DNA from: Bacteroidota bacterium
GTDB taxonomy: Bacteria > Bacteroidota > Bacteroidia > Chitinophagales > Chitinophagaceae
Reading direction: 5' to 3'
Length of the DNA stretch: 9,122 bases
Assembly (NCBI GenBank): GCA_023392185.1
Contig: JAEVZP010000192.1
Span: forward strand, 1-9,122
In this document: positions 1 through 5,664 of the stretch, piece by piece
Position numbering within the stretch: position 1 is the first letter of the stretch
Layout of the letters: each line of letters begins with the position of its first letter
Position numbers and translations under genes: made by a program
The notes under the pieces: generated by a model
What the model was told of the DNA's origin: nothing
Database searches by the model: none
What the model saw: the letters and a program-made list of their open reading frames with translations, nothing else

Positions 1-80
1 GGGAATCTGCGCAGATGAACTGCGTTGCTGCTTCGCGGTCCCTTCGGGAATGACACCGCGAAGTAGCAGCGCAGCTAAAA
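1..80. repeat. REP-like palindromic intergenic element (partial or edge copy)
   Basis: Two 20-nt arms at 20-39 and 55-74 are inverted copies around a 15-nt spacer (40-54) that itself contains CCCTTCGGG. Only two positions differ between the arms (25/69 and 30/64), and both are T:G or G:T, so a plus-strand transcript would still pair at all 20 positions. A short palindrome TCTGCGCAGA lies just outside at 6-15. There is no T-tract after the stem on either strand, so this is not a normal intrinsic terminator. GC-rich palindromes of this style, with a TTCGGGAATGAC core, resemble dispersed REP-type repeats. Dispersal cannot be shown here because no second copy is in the window. The element may continue left of base 1. 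Confidence 0.55.
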
Positions 81-164
81 GATAACCTGCTTTTTCAGAA
101 AGAAATTTATTTAGGAGACCGCTTCAAGCTAAAATAGCAGCAGACGTTTTTACGTTCTAGCACT

Positions 165-623
165 ATGAAATTTCAGATCATCCAGCCGGAGGATAGCGAA
201 AACATCGGCGTTATTGCGGATTGGTATTTAAAAGAATGGAACCTACCCATTCAGGCGACAATCGGAAAAATCAGCAAGTTATCAGCCCAAAACCACGAGT
301 TTCAGGTGCTGCTGACACTTGACGGTAACCCCGTTGCTACCGGCGGACTTTACAACCATGTTAGCCTCCTTGATAAAAAGCCCCGATTGAAGAGCTATCA
401 AAACTGGCTGGCCCTGGTTTATACGCAACCTCATCACAGAGGGAAAGGTTTGGGTGCATTGCTTTGCAACCATATACAGGCCCATGCAGCAGAGCTGGGG
501 CTGAAAGAAATTTATTTATTCACGCATACAGCAGAAAATCTGTACAAAAGGCTGGCCTGGCAACCCCTGGAACGATTTACTTTAGGAGATAAAGACATAG
601 TGGTTATGAAGAAAGAGCTATGA
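165..623 (+). CDS. GNAT family N-acetyltransferase
   Basis: This 152-residue protein is a single-domain, cytosolic GNAT acetyltransferase that would move an acetyl group from acetyl-CoA to an unknown amine substrate. The CoA-binding motif A is clear at residues 85-97 (VYTQPHHRGKGLG), with the R/Q-x-x-G-x-G signature at Arg92, Gly95 and Gly97, followed by a helix to about residue 111. The segment IYLFTHTAENLYKRLAW (116-132) matches the family's motif B strand plus the usual Tyr and aromatic Gly/Ala-Trp end. Length is typical for the family. The ATG at 165 is preceded by no Shine-Dalgarno sequence, which is normal in Bacteroidota. It stands alone between the REP-like element and a 140-bp gap. 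Its base composition looks more A/T-rich than the genes from 5665 onward. The substrate (drug, polyamine, protein N-terminus) cannot be told. Confidence 0.9.
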   Translation: MKFQIIQPEDSENIGVIADWYLKEWNLPIQATIGKISKLSAQNHEFQVLLTLDGNPVATGGLYNHVSLLDKKPRLKSYQNWLALVYTQPHHRGKGLGALLCNHIQAHAAELGLKEIYLFTHTAENLYKRLAWQPLERFTLGDKDIVVMKKEL

Positions 624-674
624 ACCGGTATGGCAGAACGGAGGATGGTTTCAATGCTTATATAAAACGCACCA

Positions 675-685
675 TTTTCCGGAAA
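675..685. repeat. TTTCCGGAAA palindrome, intergenic copy 1
   Basis: An extended copy, TTTTCCGGAAA, lies between the GNAT gene and the small membrane protein gene. It abuts a 6-bp hairpin ATTAGC-CTTTT-GCTAAT (685-701) that has no following T-run and so is a poor terminator. It lies about 27 bp upstream of the -33 element of the next promoter, a place compatible with an operator, though that is inference. Confidence 0.5.
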
Positions 686-711
686 TTAGCCTTTTGCTAA
701 TAGTCACCTTA

Positions 712-742
712 TTGGACATCGAACCCAATAGCCATAGATTTG
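712..742 (+). promoter_or_regulatory. Bacteroidota-type sigma promoter for the small membrane protein
   Basis: The -7 element TAGATTTG (735-742) is an exact match to the Bacteroidota consensus TAnnTTTG. A -33 element, TTG at 712-714 inside TTATTGG, sits exactly 20 nt upstream, the spacing expected for this class. Transcription would start near 748-750, leaving a short A-rich leader before the ATG at 764. This is the best promoter in the window and supports both the reality of the small gene and the phylum assignment. Confidence 0.65.
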
Positions 743-763
743 CAGTAACAAAAAATAACAAAT

Positions 764-958
764 ATGAACTTCACCTGGTTTGTTGTAGTTGCCCTCTACT
801 TTGGGTTGACGCATTTAATTGCTAATTTCATCGGTATCCGCAGGCAAATAGGATATGGCAGGTCCGTCTATTGGTGTATCGTCCTCAGTCCTGTCATCGG
901 TCTTCTGATTGTACTGTCAAGTCCCCGTTCCGCAGCAGCAAAGCTTGTAGTTCCGTAA
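764..958 (+). CDS. Small two-helix membrane protein of unknown function
   Basis: This 64-residue protein has two hydrophobic segments, about residues 4-24 and 35-52, joined by a short basic loop (IRRQIGYGR, 25-33). The second helix carries the pattern SPVIGLLIVLSSP, seen in small uncharacterised inner-membrane proteins of Bacteroidota, which I know only as hypothetical proteins. It has a good promoter directly upstream and an A-rich leader, so I regard it as expressed. The reading frame stops at 956-958, soon after the second helix. However, the alternative frame stays open from 871 to 1053 and would add a basic tail (KPARAKKARF near its end) typical of such proteins. A one-base shift around 930-955 is therefore possible. 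The function is unknown. A role in membrane or envelope homeostasis would be a guess. Confidence 0.6.
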   Translation: MNFTWFVVVALYFGLTHLIANFIGIRRQIGYGRSVYWCIVLSPVIGLLIVLSSPRSAAAKLVVP

Positions 959-1090
959 CGGTTCGAGCTCAAAAACGCACTGCCGCAGTCTCCATCGCGG
1001 ACAAGCCTGCGCGAGCCAAAAAGGCCCGTTTTCCGGAAATAACACGCCTCTAAACAGCTTCCGAAGTATCGCTTATTTTTGTCTGGCCCC
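959..1090. other. Intergenic gap, possible frameshifted tail of the preceding gene
   Basis: After the TAA at 956-958 this 132-bp stretch has coding-like composition in frame 1 up to the stop at 1051-1053, reading a basic Ala/Lys/Arg-rich tail. If the stop is real, it is simply a spacer. TATTTTTG at 1074-1081 matches the TAnnTTTG -7 consensus. It has no -33 partner and lies only 9 bp before the Uma2 ATG, so I do not call it a promoter. Confidence 0.35.
1029..1039. repeat. TTTCCGGAAA palindrome, intergenic copy 2
   Basis: TTTTCCGGAAA lies between the small membrane gene and the Uma2-led cluster, about 52 bp before the Uma2 ATG. If the frameshifted tail of the previous gene is real, this copy is coding (Phe-Pro-Glu), not regulatory. 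Confidence 0.45.
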
Positions 1091-1684
1091 ATGATTACCG
1101 ATATTTCTCAACTCGACCTTTCGAAACGCTATTCTTACGCTGATTACCTGACGTGGCGGTTCAAAGAACGCGTAGAGTTGTTCAAAGGCTGGCTTGCAAA
1201 GCTGGCTGCGCCTTCTACGTTCCACCAAACGATCAGCGGAGAATTGCACCGGCAACTGGCAAACCATTTCCGGAAATCCGGCTGCCGCGTTTTTTCTGCC
1301 CCTTTCGACGTCCGGCTACCCGACAATATTAAAAGCACCGATGATAAAACCATTTACACCGTGGTGCAGCCCGACTTGTGCGTGATCTGCGATGATGCAA
1401 AAATTGACGCGAAGGGCTGCCTCGGCGCACCCGACTGGATTCTTGAAATCCTCAGCCCCGGCAACAACAAAGCGGAAATTCAATCCAAATTCAAGTTGTA
1501 CGAGGAAGCAGGCGTAAAAGAATACTGGATTGTGCAGCCCGGCGACCAAACCGTTACCGTCTTCGACCTGCGCGACGACCAGTATCAGTTCCGGATGATG
1601 TACAGCAACGAAGACAAAATTCCGTGTGGCCTTTTTCCACAATTAGAAGTAGATATGAAAGAGGTTTTTAGCGTTATCAATTAG
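1091..1684 (+). CDS. Uma2 family endonuclease (DUF820, PD-(D/E)XK fold)
   Basis: This 197-residue protein belongs to the Uma2 (DUF820) family, predicted restriction-like nucleases whose biological target is not established. The start is placed at ATG 1091 (MITDISQLDL) because family members typically begin just before the SYADYL segment. A TTG at 1079 would add four residues. The catalytic-site pattern is complete: Asp95 in VVQPDLCVI, Glu119 in WILEILSP, and lysines 133 and 135 in SKFKLYEE. The family signature GVKEYWIVQP follows at 141-150. Length is normal and nothing appears truncated. The gene leads a cluster, with the next gene only 14 bp downstream. Uma2 genes are often multicopy in cyanobacteria and in some Bacteroidota. 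Nothing nearby marks this copy as part of a transposon or toxin pair. Confidence 0.9.
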   Translation: MITDISQLDLSKRYSYADYLTWRFKERVELFKGWLAKLAAPSTFHQTISGELHRQLANHFRKSGCRVFSAPFDVRLPDNIKSTDDKTIYTVVQPDLCVICDDAKIDAKGCLGAPDWILEILSPGNNKAEIQSKFKLYEEAGVKEYWIVQPGDQTVTVFDLRDDQYQFRMMYSNEDKIPCGLFPQLEVDMKEVFSVIN

Positions 1685-1698
1685 CCATTTTCCCAACC

Positions 1699-1986
1699 AT
1701 GACCGAAGCAATCTCCAACGGCATCCTCCATGAAGTGCCCGAAGACCTGCAAACCATTCTGGCTGCCGACGCCGTCCTGCTTCAGAAATGGAACGGCCTG
1801 ACGCCTATTCAGCGCAACGAATGGATTTGCTGGGTTACCATCGTGAAGAAGGTCGAAACCCGTAGCGAGCACATTCAGCGCCTGTCGGAAGACGTGAAAG
1901 AAGGAAAAAAGGCCCCCTGCTGCTGGCCCGGATGCCCGCACCGCCGCGAAAAAGCCCGGAAGTTTTTTAAATCAGCAACCGTATGA
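1699..1986 (+). CDS. YdeI/OmpD-associated-like small protein (bacteriocin-protection family)
   Basis: This 95-residue protein matches the stand-alone form of the YdeI/OmpD-associated domain, annotated elsewhere as bacteriocin-protection protein. The diagnostic blocks are in order: LTPIQRNEWICW (34-45), KKVETRSEHIQR (50-61), and a terminal GKKAPCCWPGCPHR (69-82). The family is named from E. coli YdeI, linked to resistance to polymyxin and to the porin OmpD, but the biochemical function is unknown and this short relative may do something else. Cys74, Cys75, Cys79 and His81 form a compact Cys/His cluster that could bind metal; that is inference. There is no signal peptide, so it is cytosolic. 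It is 14 bp after Uma2 and overlaps the next gene by ATGA (1983-1986), implying translational coupling. Confidence 0.85.
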   Translation: MTEAISNGILHEVPEDLQTILAADAVLLQKWNGLTPIQRNEWICWVTIVKKVETRSEHIQRLSEDVKEGKKAPCCWPGCPHRREKARKFFKSATV

Positions 1987-2351
1987 AACCCTCTGCCGAA
2001 CACGACGCCCGCATGGCGGCCATGACGTTTGCCTCTGTTTATCCGCACTACGTAGCCAAAGTAGAGCGCAAGGGACGCACCAAAGCCGAACTGCATCAGG
2101 TCATCACCTGGCTTACTGGTTTTGATGACGCGAAGATTGCAGAACTGCTTGCAGCGAAAACGACTTTCGAAGATTTCTTTGACCAAGCAAACCTCCATCC
2201 AAACGCAGCGCTTATCAAAGGGAAAATCTGCGGCTATCAGATTGAAGCCATTGAAAACCCAATTACCCGCAACGTCCGGTATCTGGATAAACTGGTGGAT
2301 GAACTGGCTGCGGGACGGAAAATAGAGAAGATTTTGCGCGAGGCATCTTAA
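1983..2351 (+). CDS. DUF2200 family protein
   Basis: This 122-residue protein is a full-length DUF2200 member. The conserved stretches are MTFASVYPHYVAKVERKGRT (14-33), LHQVITWLTGFD (37-48), NPNAALIKGKICGY-like text at about 71-86 (here HPNAALIKGKICGY), and IENPITRNVRYLDKLVDELA (91-110). It ends in a basic GRKIEKILRE helix. The protein is soluble, with no signal peptide or membrane segment. No function is established for the family. The start codon overlaps the stop of the YdeI-like gene (ATGA), so the two are probably made in fixed ratio and may act together. The terminator just beyond its stop closes the cluster. Identification of the family is confident; any function would be a guess. Confidence 0.9.
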   Translation: MKPSAEHDARMAAMTFASVYPHYVAKVERKGRTKAELHQVITWLTGFDDAKIAELLAAKTTFEDFFDQANLHPNAALIKGKICGYQIEAIENPITRNVRYLDKLVDELAAGRKIEKILREAS

Positions 2352-2355
2352 AAAG

Positions 2356-2413
2356 AAAATCCCTGTCTCCCCAACGCCCGGAAAAAACGGCAAAAGGAAA
2401 CAGGGATTTTTTT
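2356..2413. terminator. Intrinsic terminator, probably bidirectional
   Basis: AAAATCCCTGT (2356-2366) pairs perfectly with ACAGGGATTTT (2400-2410). After a single C/A mismatch (2367/2399), TCC (2368-2370) pairs with GGA (2396-2398). A run of seven T (2407-2413) follows on the plus strand, terminating the Uma2-YdeI-DUF2200 cluster. On the minus strand the stem is followed by ATTTTCTTTTT, so it can also stop transcripts of the convergent amidohydrolase gene that ends at 2444. Confidence 0.88.
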
Positions 2414-2443
2414 GTGCAGGAGGCAAAAAAACTGCTTTCCCGG

Positions 2444-4159
2444 TTATTGCTTGTAGATAGTTTTACCTTCTTTGATCGTCTGCACCACCTGAATATACCG
2501 GATGTCTGCCGGAGGTGTGGTCAGCGGGTTTTTATCCAAAATCACCAGATCGGCCAGCTTGCCTTTCTCCAGGGTGCCTTTGCTGCCGTCTTCAAAATAC
2601 TGATAGGCGGCGTTGCGGGTAATGGCTTTCAGTGCCTGATAAGGTGTGGCCTTCTCGGCAGCACCAATCACCGCACCGGTGCGCGAAGTCCGGTTCACGG
2701 CCGTCCACACGGTAAACATCGGGCTGATCGGCGTCACCGTGGCGTCGGAGTGGTTGGTGTAGTGGAGTTTCAGGCGGTCGGCAGTAGCAATCGGGCTGAG
2801 GAATCCGGCCCGCTCGGCACCCAGATTTTTGACGTGTTCATCGCCCCAGAAATAAGCATGGTTGGTGAAGAACGACGGTTCTATTTTGTATTGAACGTAC
2901 TTCTGCAACTGGTCGGGCCGCACAAACTGCGAGTGGATCACCACTGTGCGCCGCTCTTTGTCCAAGGGCTGTCCCAGTTCTGTACAGGCTTTTTCATGTG
3001 CCTGAATGACCATGTCCATAGATGCGTCGCCGTTGCTGTGAATAAAGAGTTGGTTATTGGCCTGGTAGGCAGTTACAAACAGTTTATTGAGCGCTTCCTG
3101 CGAAAGACTCGGAAGCCCCCGGCAGTCGGCATGGCAGCCCGGCACCGGCGTCAGGAAAGGCTTCGTAAAGTAAGCGGTTTTGCCTTGCGGCGAGCCATCG
3201 GAAATAATCTTGGTGCCTTGGGTCTTGAAATGGTTGTGATACTGTTTCCAGTTCAGCGAACTGTCTTTCAGGTTGGCTTCCAGATCGCTGAATCCGCCTA
3301 ATGCCACCAGGTCGATTTTCAGTTTTCCGGCATTGGCCTGCGCTTGAAAAAACTGAAGGGTGTGCCGGTCGGTCATGCCGTCCTGGGCAGTCGTAATACC
3401 GTGTTGTGCATAGTATTCCTGAGTTTTGTCAAAGAAATCGCCTTTCTTGGTGCTCAGCACTTCCATCATGGTGCCCATCATCGGATACATAGCCGTTTCC
3501 TGCAACAGACCGTTGGGTTCTTTGCCGCCTGCCATCCGGTCGATATGACCACCGTCCGGATCGGGCGTCGCGGCAGTTATCTTCAGCTGCTGCAGGGCCA
3601 GCGTATTTGCTACGCCCATGTGCCCACTGGTATGTATGATAAAGACCGGGTTGTTGGGCAGTACTGCGTCAATTTCTGCTTTGGTCGGATGGCGCTTTTC
3701 AGTTAGCTGCCCATCGTCATAGCCCCAGCCAAAGATCCATTCGCCGTCGGCGATCTTGTTTTCAGCTTTGTAAGCCAGAAGCCGCTCCTTTAACTGAGCA
3801 ATGGCGTTGACAGAACCCACGGGTTGCGGGTTCAGGTCCACCTGGCCCATAGCATTGGAGACCATCCCGAAGTGGCTGTGCGGATCAATAAAACCGGGCA
3901 GCAGGGTTTTTCCGCCAAGGTCTGTCTGCGCGGCATTGCCGAAAGCCTTTTTCGCCTCCTGAAGCGTTCCCACAAAAGCGATTTTACCGTCTTGAGTTAC
4001 AAGGGCTTCGGCCGTTTCGGGGGCATCGCCCGCCATTGTAATGATGTTGCCATTGTAAAACAATTCGGTTGCGTTGCCATCGGCGCTGGCGTTGTCGGCA
4101 CCCGATTGGCAGCCGATGCCTGTGGCGGCGATTAGCAGGTAGGAAAGGTATTTCTTCAT
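2444..4159 (-). CDS. YtcJ-like amidohydrolase, probable lipoprotein
   Basis: This 571-residue protein is a metal-dependent hydrolase of the amidohydrolase superfamily, group 3 (YtcJ-like). The expected metal and catalytic motifs are all visible: GFIDPHSH with His94 and His96, IIHTSGH (174-180), TKIISDGS around Lys317, LFIHSNGD with His374, VIHSQ with His409, and NHSDATVTPISP with Asp472. The C-terminal LEKGKLADLVILDKNP (530-545) is the usual beta-sandwich return. The N-terminus (Lys-Lys, a short hydrophobic stretch 4-15, then Gly16-Cys17) looks like a lipoprotein signal, though the -3 residue is Gly rather than Leu/Val/Ile, so the lipobox is imperfect. Mature protein would be anchored outside the inner membrane or on the outer membrane. 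The substrate is unknown. The convergent upstream terminator lies 31 bp past its stop. The transporter gene upstream is 122 bp away, so co-transcription is possible but not shown. Confidence 0.92.
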   Translation of the reverse strand: MKKYLSYLLIAATGIGCQSGADNASADGNATELFYNGNIITMAGDAPETAEALVTQDGKIAFVGTLQEAKKAFGNAAQTDLGGKTLLPGFIDPHSHFGMVSNAMGQVDLNPQPVGSVNAIAQLKERLLAYKAENKIADGEWIFGWGYDDGQLTEKRHPTKAEIDAVLPNNPVFIIHTSGHMGVANTLALQQLKITAATPDPDGGHIDRMAGGKEPNGLLQETAMYPMMGTMMEVLSTKKGDFFDKTQEYYAQHGITTAQDGMTDRHTLQFFQAQANAGKLKIDLVALGGFSDLEANLKDSSLNWKQYHNHFKTQGTKIISDGSPQGKTAYFTKPFLTPVPGCHADCRGLPSLSQEALNKLFVTAYQANNQLFIHSNGDASMDMVIQAHEKACTELGQPLDKERRTVVIHSQFVRPDQLQKYVQYKIEPSFFTNHAYFWGDEHVKNLGAERAGFLSPIATADRLKLHYTNHSDATVTPISPMFTVWTAVNRTSRTGAVIGAAEKATPYQALKAITRNAAYQYFEDGSKGTLEKGKLADLVILDKNPLTTPPADIRYIQVVQTIKEGKTIYKQ

Positions 4160-4170
4160 ACGTATGGTGG

Positions 4171-4181
4171 TTTTCCGGAAA
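4171..4181. repeat. TTTCCGGAAA palindrome, intergenic copy 3
   Basis: TTTTCCGGAAA sits 12 bp upstream of the amidohydrolase ATG (minus strand), inside the expected 5' untranslated region or core promoter. A near-consensus -7 box TAGCTTTT on the minus strand (4178-4185) overlaps the palindrome, but no -33 partner is seen. An operator role would fit the location but is untested. Confidence 0.45.
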
Positions 4182-4281
4182 AGCTAAAGTGGCTTTCTAC
4201 AGGAGTGGGCGAAAGTAATCGCCACGCTTCACTTATTTGAATCCCAAACGCAATCAAACGCCTTTTTTGAAGAGAAAACCC

Positions 4282-5532
4282 TTACGATTCTGCCCGTGCC
4301 GCTCGCTGCGCCAGGCGTCGCTCCCGACGCCCTGACAGCACCCGCCACGTCAACACAAGACTGATAAACATAAACAAAGCACCCAGCAAAAATGGCGCGC
4401 CCGGAAAATGAAATTCAGCGCCTTTGGAAGTCGCGAAATAGAACAACCGGGTCATGATTAGCGGCCCGAAAATGGATGTCAGACTCATCAGGCTCGTCAG
4501 GCTGCCCTGCAACCGTCCTTGTTCATTTTCATCCACTTCGCGGGTGATGATGGATTGCAGCGCCGGACCGGCAAAGCCGCCAAGGCAGTAGGGAATCAGA
4601 AACAGATACATCATCCAACCCTCGGAAGCAAAGGCAAAGAGCGCCAGTCCCAAGGTGTAGAGCGCCAATCCAAGATAGGCGCTGCGGGCATCGCCCAGCC
4701 GGGGATTCACCACCCGGATCAGCACGCCCTGCACCAGCCCAACGAGCGCACCCACGATCGCCAGCGAGATGCCCACCTGCCGCTCCGTCCAGCTAAAGAC
4801 ATACATCGTAAAATAGCTCCAGTTGCTTTGCACGGCATGCGCCGCCAGGTTGATAAAAACAAATGCAAGCACCAGGGCAGAAATCTTGGGGTATTTTCCG
4901 AAAAAGCGCAACGACCCCGCCGGATTGGCCTTTCTCCAATCGAACGGGCGGCGGTTTTCCGGCTTCAGCGATTCCGGCAAAACGAAATAGCCGTACAGGA
5001 AGTTGAGAAAACACAAGACGGCCGCTGCATAAAACGGCGCGCGCACGCCCCAGGTGGCCATAAAGCCGCCCAGCGCCGGCCCCAGGATAAAACCAACGCC
5101 AAAGGCTGCGCCAATGAGCCCGAAGTTTTTGGCCCGCGTTTCATCGGTGCTTACATCGGCGATGTAGGCGGAAGCAGCGGTAAAGCTGGCACCGGTCATT
5201 CCGGAAAGTACCCGCCCAAGAAACAAAATCCAGTAGTTGGGCGCGAGGGCGAGGATCAGGTAATCTATGCAAAACGCCAGCAGCGAGATCAGGATTACCG
5301 GCCTGCGGCCATAGCGGTCGCTGAGATTCCCCATCAGCGGCGCAAACAAAAACTGGGTGGTGGCAAAAGCGGCGATCAGGTAGCCGCCCCACTTGCTCGT
5401 TTCGTTGAGCGGAATGTGCTGTAGCTCCATGAGCAGGTCCGGCATTACCGGAATGATCAGCCCAAAGCCAATGACATCTATGGTCAGGGTGATGAAGATA
5501 AAACCGACGGCTGCTCCCTTGGAAAGTTTCAT
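4282..5532 (-). CDS. TetA-like (TCR/Tet) MFS efflux transporter
   Basis: This 416-residue, 12-helix major facilitator belongs to the drug:H+ antiporter group nearest the tetracycline exporters. Helix 1 carries IDVIGFGLIIPVMPDLL (18-34), where Asp19 sits like the Asp15 of TetA. Motif A is GNLSDRYGRRP (68-78) in the first cytoplasmic loop. GRVLSGMTGAS (106-116) and motif C GVGFILGPALGG (145-156) follow. EQGRLQGSLTSLMSLTSIFGP, split around 337-357, is the hallmark of the Tet branch. I prefer the ATG at 5532 (MKLSKGAAVGF) over the in-frame ATG at 5562, because Lys-rich residues directly before helix 1 fit the family and the leader before 5532 is A/T-rich. The C-terminal tail is very basic (GRRERRLAQRAAR). 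Many environmental Bacteroidota carry such chromosomal pumps. Tetracycline itself is not proven as substrate. Confidence 0.9.
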   Translation of the reverse strand: MKLSKGAAVGFIFITLTIDVIGFGLIIPVMPDLLMELQHIPLNETSKWGGYLIAAFATTQFLFAPLMGNLSDRYGRRPVILISLLAFCIDYLILALAPNYWILFLGRVLSGMTGASFTAASAYIADVSTDETRAKNFGLIGAAFGVGFILGPALGGFMATWGVRAPFYAAAVLCFLNFLYGYFVLPESLKPENRRPFDWRKANPAGSLRFFGKYPKISALVLAFVFINLAAHAVQSNWSYFTMYVFSWTERQVGISLAIVGALVGLVQGVLIRVVNPRLGDARSAYLGLALYTLGLALFAFASEGWMMYLFLIPYCLGGFAGPALQSIITREVDENEQGRLQGSLTSLMSLTSIFGPLIMTRLFYFATSKGAEFHFPGAPFLLGALFMFISLVLTWRVLSGRRERRLAQRAARAES

Positions 5533-5664
5533 AATGTATAAAAAAGCCGGTAAAAATACCATCAGGAGGGCGCAGCGGCGCTCCGGGCGAAGATTTTTCC
5601 GGAAATTTTCTGGTTTAGAAGGATTTGACGGAGGGCCTATACTTCCAACCCTCCTATTTCTCTT
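5533..5664. promoter_or_regulatory. Divergent intergenic region between transporter and VWA gene
   Basis: The two genes are transcribed away from each other, so both promoters should lie in these 132 bp, or up to 201 bp if the VWA start is at 5734. I found no TAnnTTTG box with a correctly spaced -33 element on either strand. The most conspicuous element is the palindrome at 5595-5605, roughly in the middle. Confidence 0.4.
5595..5605. repeat. TTTCCGGAAA palindrome, intergenic copy 4
   Basis: The site reads TTTTTCCGGAAATTTT in its wider context (from 5594), giving A/T flanks on both sides of the CCGG core. It lies between two divergent genes and could control both. Confidence 0.5.

Noticed and set aside
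20..74. The left-edge hairpin considered as an intrinsic terminator of a gene left of the window
   Set aside because: No T-tract follows the stem on either strand; the next bases are CTAAAAGATAACC.
685..701. Hairpin ATTAGC-CTTTT-GCTAAT considered as terminator of the GNAT gene
   Set aside because: The stem is only 6 bp and A/T-rich and is not followed by a T-run on the plus strand; it was kept as a note only.
1074..1081. TATTTTTG considered as a -7 promoter box for the Uma2 cluster
   Set aside because: It matches TAnnTTTG but has no -33 partner 19-21 nt upstream, and it would start transcription almost on the ATG.
1091..2351. Uma2 cluster considered as a toxin-antitoxin or defence system
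   Set aside because: Neither small protein resembles a known antitoxin or immunity family, there is no helicase, ATPase or methyltransferase partner, and no mobile-element boundary is seen.
2414..3301. A 295-codon open frame on the plus strand, antisense to the amidohydrolase
   Set aside because: It lies wholly opposite a gene with complete catalytic motifs. Its translation is rich in Arg, His and Cys with no domain pattern, so it is a shadow.
4519..5424. A 301-codon open frame on the plus strand, antisense to the Tet-like transporter
   Set aside because: Its Arg/Lys/Gln/Gly-rich translation shows no hydrophobic core or motif, and the minus-strand frame is a textbook MFS protein.
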